Positions 43,273-51,999 of a stretch of 54,779 nucleotides of DNA are shown piece by piece. Numbering within the stretch: the first letter of the stretch is position 1; each line of letters starts with the position of its first letter. The position numbers and the translations under genes were made by a program. The notes under the pieces were generated by a model. That model was not told the DNA's origin, searched no databases, and saw nothing but the letters and a program-made list of their open reading frames with translations. The DNA is from Gemmiger formicilis (GTDB lineage: Bacteria; Bacillota; Clostridia; Oscillospirales; Ruminococcaceae): positions 1 to 54,779 of the forward strand of contig NZ_JACJKP010000001.1 in the NCBI RefSeq assembly GCF_016901605.1, given 5' to 3'.

Positions 43273-43668
43273 TCACCATGCAGCACAAACCGCGCCGCCA
43301 ACCAGCACGCCCAACACATTCAGGCCGGTATCCAGCCAGGAAAAATGCCGCCCGGGCACCATCCGTTTGGTGGCCTCGTCGCCCCAGCACCATAACAGCA
43401 GTGCCGCCCAAATCCCATATCCGGCAGGCCGTTTTCCTGCCGCCTGCCAGGTCAGCAGCGAAAGGACCGCCAGCACGGCAAACACCACCACATGAGCCGT
43501 TTTTCGCAGCAGGGTATTGAGTCGTTCCGGGTCTTCGGACGGCAGCAGTTCCCCCAGGTCTTCCGCCAGCATGCGGCTGGCACGGGAGGTTTTTTCTCCG
43601 CTCTGATGGGAAAGCCAGGTCATAAAGACAAACCAGGCCGTTGTAGCCGTCATTCCCAGCCAGACCAT
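43273..43668 (-). CDS. VanZ-like membrane protein
   Basis: 131 residues with about four hydrophobic segments. LLRKTAHVVVFAVLAVL and the C-terminal DEATKRMVPGRHFSWLDTGLNVLG match VanZ, including the conserved Lys-His and D-x-G-x-N positions. VanZ proteins affect teicoplanin or lipoglycopeptide tolerance in some bacteria, but in most genomes their role is unknown. ATG at 43668 is 8 nt after GGAG; a GTG three codons upstream is too close to it. It is the last gene of a four-gene operon. Confidence 0.85.
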   Translation of the reverse strand: MVWLGMTATTAWFVFMTWLSHQSGEKTSRASRMLAEDLGELLPSEDPERLNTLLRKTAHVVVFAVLAVLSLLTWQAAGKRPAGYGIWAALLLWCWGDEATKRMVPGRHFSWLDTGLNVLGVLVGGAVCAAW

Positions 43669-43703
43669 CGGGCACACTCCTTCCGCGTGTTGTGCACGGC
43701 TGT

Positions 43704-44036
43704 TCAGTCCCTGCGCTCCTTGAGGAATTCCTTCAGGCGCAGGGCTTTTTCAATGCTGCCCTCTACTTTCAGACGGCCCAGCATGACCGCCGGCACCGGG
43801 TCCATTTTGCCCGACGCGATTTTCAGCAGCGTATCGGCCGAACAGGTAAAGCAGGCATCCCGGTCATGATACTCGTAAGGTTCCATGAAGAGTTTTCCGT
43901 CCCGGACTTCCACATAGAAAGCCCCGGCCCCTTCCCCGGTCACATTGAACTGATAGGCCAGATGCTCCCCTATGCCGCTCACGTCCGCATCCCCAAACAG
44001 TTCCTTTACCTTGGCAAACACTTCTTCGTAGGTCAT
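43704..44036 (-). CDS. SCP-2 sterol-transfer family protein
   Basis: 110 residues forming one SCP2 domain: YQFNVTGEGAGAFYVEVRDGKL, then CFTCSADTLLKIASGKMDPVPAVMLGRLKVEG. In bacteria such small proteins bind hydrophobic ligands; the ligand here is unknown. AAAGGAG precedes the ATG. It lies between ybaK and vanZ with gaps of 16 and 35 nt, so it is part of that operon. Confidence 0.88.
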   Translation of the reverse strand: MTYEEVFAKVKELFGDADVSGIGEHLAYQFNVTGEGAGAFYVEVRDGKLFMEPYEYHDRDACFTCSADTLLKIASGKMDPVPAVMLGRLKVEGSIEKALRLKEFLKERRD

Positions 44037-44052
44037 GACAAGCTCCTTTCTT

Positions 44053-44523
44053 TCAATTCCAGCCTTTGCAGACGTCTACCCACTGCAGATAACCGGAATA
44101 TTGCTCCAGTTCCGGAATGGTCAGTTCAATGGCGCTGTTGCTGCTGCCGCAGGCCGGGAATACCGTTTCAAACCGGCGCAGCGAAACATCCAGGTAAACC
44201 TTGACGCCGGGGTTCACCGCAAAGGGGCAAACCCCACCCACCGCGTGGCCCACCATCGTGGCAGCCTGTTCCGGCGTAAGCATCTTGGCTTTGGTGGAAA
44301 ACTGCGCCTTATACTTCGGATTGTCGATTTTGGCATCTCCTGCCGTCACAATCAGCACCGGACCATCCTCCACCAAAAAGGACAGGGTCTTGGCGATCCG
44401 GCAAGGCTCACAGTGCAGGGCCTCGGCAGCCAGTTCCACCGTGGCGCTGGAAACCGGAAATTCCAGTACCCGCTCCTGCATCCCATACTGTGCAAAAAAC
44501 TGTTTTACTTTTTCAATTGCCAT
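44053..44523 (-). CDS. YbaK/EbsC family aminoacyl-tRNA deacylase
   Basis: 156 residues. CRIAKTLSFLVEDGPVLIVTAGDAKID carries the conserved lysine region, and HAVGGVCPFAV the G-G-x-x-P loop of YbaK-type editing enzymes. Members hydrolyse misacylated tRNA such as Cys-tRNA(Pro) in trans. Which charged tRNA it corrects is not visible. The ribosome binding site is a modest GAGAAG. It is second in the nnrD operon. Confidence 0.88.
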   Translation of the reverse strand: MAIEKVKQFFAQYGMQERVLEFPVSSATVELAAEALHCEPCRIAKTLSFLVEDGPVLIVTAGDAKIDNPKYKAQFSTKAKMLTPEQAATMVGHAVGGVCPFAVNPGVKVYLDVSLRRFETVFPACGSSNSAIELTIPELEQYSGYLQWVDVCKGWN

Positions 44524-44558
44524 GGTGTTTCTTCTCTCCCCTATTGCTTACTCACTTT

Positions 44559-45443
44559 TCAGGCATCCATCTCCGCCAGCAAAATCCCCAGGTCCGCAAA
44601 AATATCCTGCGGCAGCATCGCGGTGCTGCTGCGCCGTTTGACGCAGCGGTCAGCAGCGGCGCCATGCAGCCAGACCGCCGAAACTGCCGCCTGCAGCGCA
44701 CTGCGCCCCTGCTGCCAGCCGGAAGCCAGCAAGCCTGCCATGATGCCCGCCAGAATATCCCCGCTGCCACCCCGTGCCAGACCGGCATTGCCGGTGGTAT
44801 TGCGCCAGACCGGTTCACCGGGCGCAGTGATCAACGTACCGTTTCCTTTCAGCACCGCAACACAGTTATATTCTTCTGCCAGCTGCCGCACTGCCCCTTC
44901 CCGGTCGGCCTGAATTTCCTGTACGGTGGTGTCCAACAGACGGGCAGCTTCTCCCGGATGAGGGGTAAGGATGGTGTGCTCCGGCAAAGCGGCGCGCAGC
45001 GTGCCTGCCGCCAGGGCATTGAGGGCGTCGGCATCCAGCACGGCTGCCGCCCAGGGTTGCCGCTTACCCAGCAGCACATTACAGATGTTGCCGGCGCTCT
45101 CCCCCAGACCGGGACCGGCCAGCAGCACGGTATTTTTATCCGTAAACCAGGCGCGCAACGCAGCGGTATCCTGCGGATGGATACCGCCGCCTGCATCTGT
45201 CCGGCAGCCGCAGGCGCAGCACTCCGGTGTGCGGGCCAGCACCAGCTGCAGTACCGGTTCCACACTGGCCAGATACACCAGCCCTGCGCCGCCCCGCAGC
45301 GCGCCTTCCACGCAGAGCGACGCCGCACCGCGATACGCCATGCTGCCGGCCACCGCCAGCACACTGCCGAAACTGCCCTTGTTGGTTTCTGCCCGGCGTT
45401 CGGGCAGCAGACCGCGCACCATTTCCCGTGTGATGTCCTGCAT
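44559..45443 (-). CDS. nnrD: ADP-dependent NAD(P)H-hydrate dehydratase
   Basis: 294 residues of the ribokinase-like NnrD/CARKD family. GSFGSVLAVAGSMAYRGAA, LTPHPGEAARLL and GNAGLARGGSGDILAGIMAG are the substrate- and nucleotide-binding segments. The enzyme repairs damaged NADHX and NADPHX back to NAD(P)H. The epimerase domain (NnrE) often fused to it is absent. AAGGGGG precedes the ATG. It heads the operon nnrD-ybaK-SCP2-vanZ and shares an upstream region with a sirtuin gene. Confidence 0.93.
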   Translation of the reverse strand: MQDITREMVRGLLPERRAETNKGSFGSVLAVAGSMAYRGAASLCVEGALRGGAGLVYLASVEPVLQLVLARTPECCACGCRTDAGGGIHPQDTAALRAWFTDKNTVLLAGPGLGESAGNICNVLLGKRQPWAAAVLDADALNALAAGTLRAALPEHTILTPHPGEAARLLDTTVQEIQADREGAVRQLAEEYNCVAVLKGNGTLITAPGEPVWRNTTGNAGLARGGSGDILAGIMAGLLASGWQQGRSALQAAVSAVWLHGAAADRCVKRRSSTAMLPQDIFADLGILLAEMDA

Positions 45444-45462
45444 CTTGCATCCCCCTTAAAAT

Positions 45463-45504
45463 GGATTATAATGGAAGTACATTCCTTGTGAATCATTATA
45501 ATCC
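45463..45504. promoter_or_regulatory. Divergent promoter region with an 11-bp perfect inverted repeat
   Basis: GGATTATAATG (45463-45473) and CATTATAATCC (45494-45504) are exact reverse complements separated by 20 nt. Each arm contains ATTATAAT and so a -10 hexamer on both strands. For nnrD, TTCACA-N16-TATAAT can be read on the minus strand (-10 at plus 45466-45471). For the sirtuin gene, TTGCAT (45445-45450)-N16-TATAAT (45467-45472) can be read on the plus strand. A common regulator could bind the two arms. Confidence 0.6.
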
Positions 45505-45535
45505 ATCTGTACCAAAAACGAAAGGGGCAGTTTGT

Positions 45536-46267
45536 ATGGTTCCGGCTTTGGAGGCCATTCTGGCAAAATCCAAAAATCTCGTATTCTTCGGCGGTGCCGG
45601 TGTATCCACCGAGAGCGGCATCCCGGATTTTCGCTCGGTGGATGGGCTGTACCACCAGAAATTCCGCTATCCGCCGGAGGTCATGCTCTCCCACAGTTTT
45701 TATGAATCCCATACGGCGGAGTTTTTTGATTTTTACCGCAACAAACTGATTGTCCACGGTGCCAAACCCAACGCCGCCCATCTGCGTCTGGCCCAGCTGG
45801 AACAACAGGGCATCTGCAAAGCGGTGGTCACCCAGAACATTGACGGCCTGCACCAGGCCGCCGGCAGCCATACCGTATATGAGCTGCATGGCTCCACCCT
45901 GCGCAACTACTGCACCCGGTGCGGAAAATTTTATCCGGTGGAATTCATAGAAGAGGCCGCCGGGCAGGGCGACGGCATCCCCCGCTGCACCGAATGCGGC
46001 GGGATTGTAAAGCCCGACGTGGTCCTGTATGAGGAAGGTTTGGACGAGCAGACAATGGAAAACGCCATCCGCGCCATTGCTGCCGCCGACACCCTCATTG
46101 TAGGCGGCACCAGTCTGGCGGTGTACCCGGCAGCCGGATTGCTGCGCTATTTCCGGGGTGACGAGCTGGTGGTCATCAATAAACAGCCTACCCCGGCCGA
46201 TTCCATGGCCACGCTGGTACTCAACCGGCCCATTGGAGAGGCACTATCCCTGCAGGCTGCCGAATAA
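45536..46267 (+). CDS. Sir2-family NAD-dependent protein deacylase
   Basis: 243 residues. GAGVSTESGIPDFRS (20-34) binds NAD, TQNIDGLH (99-106) is the catalytic core, H118 in ELHGS is the catalytic base, and C126, C129, C151 and C154 bind the structural zinc. It removes acyl groups from lysines using NAD. The residues that select longer acyl chains in CobB/Sirt5 types are not obvious, so plain deacetylase is likely. ATG at 45536 follows AAAGGGG. It is divergent from nnrD, another NAD-linked gene. Confidence 0.93.
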   Translation: MVPALEAILAKSKNLVFFGGAGVSTESGIPDFRSVDGLYHQKFRYPPEVMLSHSFYESHTAEFFDFYRNKLIVHGAKPNAAHLRLAQLEQQGICKAVVTQNIDGLHQAAGSHTVYELHGSTLRNYCTRCGKFYPVEFIEEAAGQGDGIPRCTECGGIVKPDVVLYEEGLDEQTMENAIRAIAAADTLIVGGTSLAVYPAAGLLRYFRGDELVVINKQPTPADSMATLVLNRPIGEALSLQAAE

Positions 46268-46310
46268 ACGGCAATTTTTATACAAAACGCGGATTTTTTT
46301 CAAAAAACCA

Positions 46311-46340
46311 TTGCCAAGCACCATTTGTATTTGTTATGAT
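46311..46340 (+). promoter_or_regulatory. Promoter of the HAD hydrolase gene
   Basis: TTGCCA (46311-46316), 18-nt spacer, TATGAT (46335-46340). Confidence 0.6.
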
Positions 46341-46390
46341 AAAGGTGTATATAAGGTATTGTTTGGGAAGGTATTGGGGGGTATGATACC

Positions 46391-47233
46391 GTGGCAAACG
46401 CATTGACAGATTTTACCAAGAAACGTGAATTTTTGGTCTGCATGGACTCAGATGGCTGTGTAATGGACACCGTGCGCATCAAGCATACCACGGTCATGTG
46501 CCCGGAGCTCATCCGTGTATTCGCGCTGGAGGACCACGCCGACTTTGTTACCGCCGCCTGGGAGGAAATCAATCTGCATACCATGACGCGGGGCATCTCC
46601 CGGTTTGAGAGTGTCGTGCTGGTTTTCGACCGTCTGAAAAATCGCGGCATCGAAATCCCGGGCAGCGATGACATTGCCGCCTGGGTCAGCACGTCCACCG
46701 AGCTGGCCACCGCCAGCCTGCAGCATGAACTGAAGCAGACCGGCAGCCTGGCGCTGCGCAAGCTGTTGGAATGGAGCAACGCCTGCAATCGCCGTATTCA
46801 GGCGCTGGAACCTACTTTTGAACCGTTCCCCGGTGTACAGGAAAGTCTGCGCCAGCTGCATGCCGTGGCCGACCTGGCAGTTGTAAGTGCCGCCAACGAA
46901 AGCGCCATTGCCAGTGAATGGAAGCGCTACGGCCTGGCACAGCACGCCGATATTATTTTCGGGCAGGAAGTGGGCAGCAAAGCCAACTCCATTGCCACCA
47001 TGCTGGCCTGCGGCTACCAGAGCCGCAAAGTCATGATGGTGGGCGACGCCATGGGGGACGCTCAGGCCGCTGCTGCCAACGGTGTTTCTTTTGTTCCCAT
47101 CCTGCCGGGACGAGAAGCCGAAAGTTGGCGCCGCCTGCAGGAAGAAGCCCTGCCCAAGCTGCTGCACGGCACCTTCAGCCCGGAATACCAGACAGAGTTG
47201 CTGGCTGCCCTGCGCAGTGCCCTGCACGGTTAA
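46391..47233 (+). CDS. HAD-superfamily hydrolase
   Basis: 280 residues. Motif I is CMDSDGCVMDT with nucleophile D19 and D21; motif II is AVVSAANES; the conserved lysine is probably K207 region GSKANSI; motif IV is MMVGDAMGDAQAA. A helical cap lies between residues 30 and 140. It is a phosphatase or phosphomutase-like enzyme with unknown substrate. The GTG at 46391 follows a G-rich site (TTGGGGGGT). A terminator-like hairpin follows the gene and overlaps the pheA promoter. Confidence 0.87.
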   Translation: MANALTDFTKKREFLVCMDSDGCVMDTVRIKHTTVMCPELIRVFALEDHADFVTAAWEEINLHTMTRGISRFESVVLVFDRLKNRGIEIPGSDDIAAWVSTSTELATASLQHELKQTGSLALRKLLEWSNACNRRIQALEPTFEPFPGVQESLRQLHAVADLAVVSAANESAIASEWKRYGLAQHADIIFGQEVGSKANSIATMLACGYQSRKVMMVGDAMGDAQAAAANGVSFVPILPGREAESWRRLQEEALPKLLHGTFSPEYQTELLAALRSALHG

Positions 47234-47254
47234 CCAGGATTTCTCACTTTTATT

Positions 47255-47280
47255 GCCGCCACTCTTGTGGTGGCATTTTC
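47255..47280 (+). terminator. Terminator-like hairpin after the HAD gene
   Basis: GCCGCCAC (47255-47262) pairs with GTGGTGGC (47267-47274, one G-U), followed by a T-rich ATTTTCTTT. The second arm overlaps the -35 of the next promoter. Confidence 0.6.
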
Positions 47281-47293
47281 TTTATGGTATACT
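47265..47293 (+). promoter_or_regulatory. Promoter of the aromatic amino-acid operon
   Basis: TTGTGG (47265-47270), 17-nt spacer, TATACT (47288-47293). The leader before pheA is only about 40 nt, so no T-box or leader-peptide attenuator fits between them. Confidence 0.65.
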
Positions 47294-47339
47294 GATTATG
47301 TATATTTATAATTCTGATCAGACAAAGGAGCCGCCGGAT

Positions 47340-48446
47340 ATGGACCTTTTGCAGCAAGCGCGAACCGAGATTGACGCCATTGATGCCGAAATGGCCGTAC
47401 TGTTTGAACGGCGTATGCGCGCGGTGGCCGATGTGGCACGCTACAAGGCCCAGACCGGCAAGCCTGTTTTTGACGCAGTGCGGGAAGCAGCCGTGCTGGA
47501 AAAAAACACCGCCCGGCTGCAGGATGAAACCCTGCGCCCCTACTACCGGGCTTTTTTGCAGGAGGCCATGTCGGTTTCCCGCGCTTACCAGCGCGCCATG
47601 CTGGGCCGGGATACCGCCGCCTACCAGGGTGTGGAAGGTGCCTGGAGCCACATTGCCCTGCGCCGGCTGTTTCCGTTTTCCCGGGCGGTATCTTTTGCCA
47701 CCTGGGGGGAAGTGTTCGACACCGTACAGAACGGCGACGCCCAGTTTGGTGTACTGCCTTTTGAAAATTCCAACGCCGGGGACGTTTCCACCGTACTGGA
47801 TCTGCTGTATACCCACCCGGACATCATCGTAGCACGGATGTGTGACCTGCCCATCCGGCAGGACCTGCTGGGGGTACCGGGCGCTGCTCTGGCCAATGTG
47901 CGCACGGTGGTCAGCCATCCCCAGGCACTGGCGCAAAGCAGCGTTTTTCTGCAGCAGCACGGGTTTATTACCCGCGCCTGGAACAACACCGCGGATGCCG
48001 CGCGCCACATTGCGGAACTGAACGATCCCACAGTGGCCGCCATTGCCAGCGCCGAAACCGCCGGGTTGTACGGACTGCAGATTCTGGCCCAGGGCGTGAA
48101 TGCCGACGGCGACAACACCACCCGCTTTATTGTCATTGAGCGCGCAGCACAGCCCCCGGTGATGACCGGTGACGGCCAGCGGCTGGCGCTGCTGTTCACC
48201 GCCCGGCACAAGCCGGGGCAGCTGGCAGCCGTTCTGGACCAGATCGGTGCCTGCGGCTTCAATATGGAATGTATCAAAAGCCGCCCCCTGCCCCATGTAC
48301 CCTTTGAGTATTATTTTTATGTCCAGCTGGTCTGCCCGGCCGGATGCACCAGCACCGACTGCGACACTCTGCTGGACACCCTGCGCACCGATTGCAGTAC
48401 GCTGCGTCTGCTGGGTGCCTTTACCCTGGATACCGCGGAGAATTAA
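47340..48446 (+). CDS. pheA: Bifunctional chorismate mutase / prephenate dehydratase
   Basis: 368 residues in three domains: chorismate mutase AroQ type (1-85: EIDAIDAEMAVLFERRM), prephenate dehydratase (about 98-275: YQGVEGAWSHIA, LPFENSNAGDV, and the catalytic TRF in DNTTRFIVIE), and a C-terminal ACT domain (about 282-360) that binds phenylalanine for feedback. The ACT motif ESRP reads KSRP here. It turns chorismate into phenylpyruvate. ATG at 47340 is 8 nt after AAAGGAG. First gene of the operon. Confidence 0.94.
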   Translation: MDLLQQARTEIDAIDAEMAVLFERRMRAVADVARYKAQTGKPVFDAVREAAVLEKNTARLQDETLRPYYRAFLQEAMSVSRAYQRAMLGRDTAAYQGVEGAWSHIALRRLFPFSRAVSFATWGEVFDTVQNGDAQFGVLPFENSNAGDVSTVLDLLYTHPDIIVARMCDLPIRQDLLGVPGAALANVRTVVSHPQALAQSSVFLQQHGFITRAWNNTADAARHIAELNDPTVAAIASAETAGLYGLQILAQGVNADGDNTTRFIVIERAAQPPVMTGDGQRLALLFTARHKPGQLAAVLDQIGACGFNMECIKSRPLPHVPFEYYFYVQLVCPAGCTSTDCDTLLDTLRTDCSTLRLLGAFTLDTAEN

Positions 48447-48470
48447 CCGATAAAAAAGGACGTGCAAAGC

Positions 48471-49496
48471 ATGAAACTGACGATGCAACTGAAAAGCCGC
48501 AGCTATGATATCATCCTGAAAGCAGGATGCCTTGCCAATCTGCACCAGTTTACCAACGTACAGAACCGCAGAGTCTTTGTACTGACGGATTCCGGCGTGC
48601 CCGCCCAGTATGCCGAAACCATTGCCGCCCAGTGCCCCACCTCCACCATTTACACCATTCCCCAGGGGGAAGGCAGCAAATGCCTGAAGGTGTTTGGCCA
48701 GGTACTGCAGGCCATGCTGGATTTTGGCATGGACCGCAAGGACCTGCTGGTGGCCGTAGGCGGCGGCGTGGTGGGAGATCTGGGCGGATTCTGTGCCGCA
48801 AGCTATATGCGCGGCATTGATTTTGTCAACTGCCCCACTACAGTGCTGGCCCAGGTGGACTCCTCCATCGGCGGCAAGACCGCCATTGACCTGGGCGAAA
48901 CCAAAAACATTGTGGGTGCTTTCTGGCAGCCCAAGGTAGTGCTGGTGGACTTTGATACCCTGGCCACCCTGCCCCGGCGCCATGTTGTGAACGGATTGGC
49001 CGAAGCGTTGAAAACCGCCCTGATCGGCGACCCGCAGTTATTCGCCATGTTTGAAACCGAACACCCGGAAGAAAACATCGAGCAGATCGTCTACCGCAGC
49101 CTGAAATTCAAGAAAAAGATCGTGGAACAGGACGAGCGGGAAGGCAGCGTACGTGCCTGCCTGAACTTCGGTCACACCATCGGCCACGGCATCGAAGCCG
49201 TCAAAGGCATCCGCGGCCGCCGCACCACCGGTCTGTACCACGGCGAATGTGTTGCGCTGGGCATGCTGCCCATGATCGAAGACCCCGCGCTGGTCAAGCG
49301 CGTCCGCGCCATCTACCGGACTTTGGGGCTGCCCACCCGCACCGGCGTGAACAAGGCCAAAGTGCTGGAATATATGCAGCACGACAAAAAGACCTGCGGT
49401 GCTTCCATCACCGTGATCCTTTGCCCGGGGCTGGGCTGCTGGCGTGCGGACAAGATTTCTACTGCCGAGCTGCCCCATTTGCTGGGCCTGGAATAA
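48471..49496 (+). CDS. aroB: 3-dehydroquinate synthase
   Basis: 341 residues. VGGGVVGDLGGFCAASYMRG and TVLAQVDSSIGGKTAIDL are the NAD- and substrate-binding segments; LNFGHTIGHGIE holds metal-binding histidines. It converts DAHP to 3-dehydroquinate, the second shikimate step. ATG at 48471 is about 11 nt after AAAAAAGGA; a GTG at 48462 is too close to that site. Follows pheA by 24 nt. Confidence 0.95.
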   Translation: MKLTMQLKSRSYDIILKAGCLANLHQFTNVQNRRVFVLTDSGVPAQYAETIAAQCPTSTIYTIPQGEGSKCLKVFGQVLQAMLDFGMDRKDLLVAVGGGVVGDLGGFCAASYMRGIDFVNCPTTVLAQVDSSIGGKTAIDLGETKNIVGAFWQPKVVLVDFDTLATLPRRHVVNGLAEALKTALIGDPQLFAMFETEHPEENIEQIVYRSLKFKKKIVEQDEREGSVRACLNFGHTIGHGIEAVKGIRGRRTTGLYHGECVALGMLPMIEDPALVKRVRAIYRTLGLPTRTGVNKAKVLEYMQHDKKTCGASITVILCPGLGCWRADKISTAELPHLLGLE

Positions 49497-49563
49497 GTTT
49501 CGTTTCATTTGCCGCCGCACCCGGTGCGGCGTGCTCTTTTTCCCTCTTGAAAGGACCTGTTGG

Positions 49564-50694
49564 ATGAAAAACACGTTTGGCAACGCCATCAGCCTGACGA
49601 TTTTTGGCGAGAGCCACGGTCCCGCCGTGGGTGCGGTGCTGGACGGTCTGGCCGCCGGGCTGCCGGTGGATGAAGCCACCATTGCGGCCGCCATGGACCG
49701 CCGCCGTGCCCGCGGCGACGGACTTTCCACCGCCCGCACCGAAGCAGACACCGTAGAGTTTGTTTCCGGTGTCTACCAGGGCCACACCACCGGCACCGCC
49801 ATCACACTGATGATCCGCAACGAAAACACGCGCAGCGGCGACTATGCCAAAACCGCCGACCTGCTGCGCCCCGGTCACGCCGACTTTACCGCTTACGCGA
49901 AATACGAAGGCTGGCAGGATGCCCGCGGCGGCGGTCATTTTTCCGGCCGCATCACGGCAGCCTCGGTAGCCGCCGGGGCTTTGTGCGAAACCGTGCTGAA
50001 AAACCTGGGCATCCGGGTCTACACCCATATTGCCGCCTGCGCCGGTGTTGAGGATGCGCCTTTGTCCAGTGCTGCCGGGTTGGTACTGCCGGAACCGGTG
50101 CCCGGCCATTTTTCCCTGCTGGACCCCAGCCGGGAAGCCCCCATGCAGGAAGCCATCCGCGCGGCGGGCAGTGAGGGCGACAGTGTGGGCGGCATTCTGG
50201 AAACCATTGTCACCGGATTGCCGGCCGGCATCGGTGAACCGTGGTTTGACAGCGTGGAAAGCGAATTGGCTCATCTGATGTTTGCCATTCCCGCCTGTAA
50301 GGGTTTGGAATTCGGCGCAGGGTTCCGGTTTGCCAGTATGCGCGGCAGTGAAGCCAACGACCCGTTTACCATGCGGGACGGTCAGGTTGTCACCGCCACC
50401 AACCGCAACGGCGGCATCAACGGCGGCATTACCAATGGTATGCCGCTGGTGTTCCGCACTGTACTCAAGCCCACGCCCAGCATTTACAAACAGCAGCACA
50501 CCGTGGATTATATGGCCCGGGAAGATGCCCTGTTGCAGATCAAAGGCAGGCACGACCCCTGTATCGTTCCCCGTGCGGCTGTGGTGCAGAACACCCTGAC
50601 CGCTTTCGGTCTGCTGGATCTGCTGACCGTGCGCTACGGTACCCTGGCCCAGAAGCACGGGCTGCCCACCTATGAACCTGCGGAAAGGATGTGA
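49564..50694 (+). CDS. aroC: Chorismate synthase
   Basis: 376 residues, the usual length. Starts NAISLTIFGESHGPAVGAVL; GRITAASVAAGA, KGLEFGAGF and NRNGGINGGITNGMPLVFR follow in order. It needs reduced FMN and makes chorismate from EPSP. GAAAGGA lies before the ATG. The 67-nt gap from aroB holds no separate signal I can identify. The next gene starts 6 nt after its stop. Confidence 0.95.
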   Translation: MKNTFGNAISLTIFGESHGPAVGAVLDGLAAGLPVDEATIAAAMDRRRARGDGLSTARTEADTVEFVSGVYQGHTTGTAITLMIRNENTRSGDYAKTADLLRPGHADFTAYAKYEGWQDARGGGHFSGRITAASVAAGALCETVLKNLGIRVYTHIAACAGVEDAPLSSAAGLVLPEPVPGHFSLLDPSREAPMQEAIRAAGSEGDSVGGILETIVTGLPAGIGEPWFDSVESELAHLMFAIPACKGLEFGAGFRFASMRGSEANDPFTMRDGQVVTATNRNGGINGGITNGMPLVFRTVLKPTPSIYKQQHTVDYMAREDALLQIKGRHDPCIVPRAAVVQNTLTAFGLLDLLTVRYGTLAQKHGLPTYEPAERM

Positions 50695-50700
50695 ACCGCT

Positions 50701-51960
50701 ATGGAACAAAAGTTGTATGGTCTGATCGGTGCCAAGCTGGGGCACAGCTATTCCAAAATCATTCATGAACAGGTTGGCGGCTACCACTATGAGTTGATTC
50801 CCCTGCCGACCGAGGCGGAGGCACGTGCTTTTATGGAAAAACGTGCTTTTTCCGCCATCAATGTGACCATTCCTTATAAGCAGCTGGTCATTCCCTACTG
50901 TGATGTGGTGGACCCCAAGGCCAAGGCCATCGGTGCGGTCAATACCATTATGAACCGGGACGGCAAGCTGTACGGATACAATACCGATTACGCGGGTTTT
51001 GCTTACTTAGCCCGCGTCCACAATGTGGATTTTGCCGACAAAACCGTGCTGATTCTGGGCACGGGCGGCACCCATTCCACCGTGGAAGCTGTCTGCCGTG
51101 ACGGCGGCGCCGCCACCATCCTTACCGCCAGCCGTACCGGCAAATACGGCGCGCTGACGTACAACGAGGCCATGCGCCACCGGGATGTACAGATCATTGT
51201 GAACACTACCCCCTGTGGTATGTACCCCAATGTGGGCCAGTGCATGCTGGCCCCCACAGCCTTCCCCGCTTTGGAAGCGGTGCTGGATGTGGTGTACAAT
51301 CCCTTCCGCACCGAATTGCTGCTGCGCGCCGAAGAACACGGCATCACCATCGCCGGAGGGTTTGAGATGCTGGTGGCGCAGGCTGTTTTTGCGGCCCAGC
51401 ATTTCACCGGTCGTTTTTATGCCACCGACAGCATGATCCCCACCGCCACCCGGCGTCTGGCCCATCAGCTGGCCAACATTTCGCTGATCGGTATGCCGGG
51501 CTGCGGCAAAACTACCATCGGCGCTGCTCTGGCCAAACGTCTGGGCAAAACCTTTGTGGACCTGGACGAAGAAATTGAGCGGCGTACCGGGAATAATATC
51601 CCCGATATTTTTGCCCGGGAAGGGGAAGAAGCGTTCCGCCGCTACGAAGCCGATACCCTGGCCGACCTTGCCAAACAGACCGGCCAGGTCATTGCCTGCG
51701 GCGGCGGCGTGATCAAAACGCCTGCCAACGTACGGGCTTTGCGCCAGAACGGCACCGTGCTGTGGGTACAGCGCCCGCTGGGCAAGCTGGCTACCGGCGG
51801 CCGTCCTTTGTCACAGGGCGGCGCAGCCCTCAAACAGCTGCAGGCGGAACGCACGCCCCTTTACCGCGCGGCCGCCAACGCCGTACTGGACAATTCCACC
51901 ACCTTGAACAATGTGGTGGAAGCTGCCGTACGGATTTTTGAATCTGACAATCTGCTGTAA
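50701..51960 (+). CDS. aroEK: Fused shikimate dehydrogenase - shikimate kinase
   Basis: 419 residues. Residues 1-250 are AroE: LGHSYSK (13-19), catalytic K60 in NVTIPYK, N81, D96 in NTDYAGF, and the NADP loop GTGGTHST. Residues about 258-419 are AroK: Walker A GMPGCGKTT (264-272), VDLDEEIE (D288, D290), CGGGV (333-337) and lid arginine R368. The fusion carries out two successive steps, 3-dehydroshikimate to shikimate to shikimate 3-phosphate. AAAGGATG lies inside the end of aroC, so the two are translated together. Codon use shows no break at the joint. Confidence 0.95.
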   Translation: MEQKLYGLIGAKLGHSYSKIIHEQVGGYHYELIPLPTEAEARAFMEKRAFSAINVTIPYKQLVIPYCDVVDPKAKAIGAVNTIMNRDGKLYGYNTDYAGFAYLARVHNVDFADKTVLILGTGGTHSTVEAVCRDGGAATILTASRTGKYGALTYNEAMRHRDVQIIVNTTPCGMYPNVGQCMLAPTAFPALEAVLDVVYNPFRTELLLRAEEHGITIAGGFEMLVAQAVFAAQHFTGRFYATDSMIPTATRRLAHQLANISLIGMPGCGKTTIGAALAKRLGKTFVDLDEEIERRTGNNIPDIFAREGEEAFRRYEADTLADLAKQTGQVIACGGGVIKTPANVRALRQNGTVLWVQRPLGKLATGGRPLSQGGAALKQLQAERTPLYRAAANAVLDNSTTLNNVVEAAVRIFESDNLL

Positions 51961-51999
51961 CATTCTGATGTATAAATTTGCAAGAAAGAGGTTTCCTTC

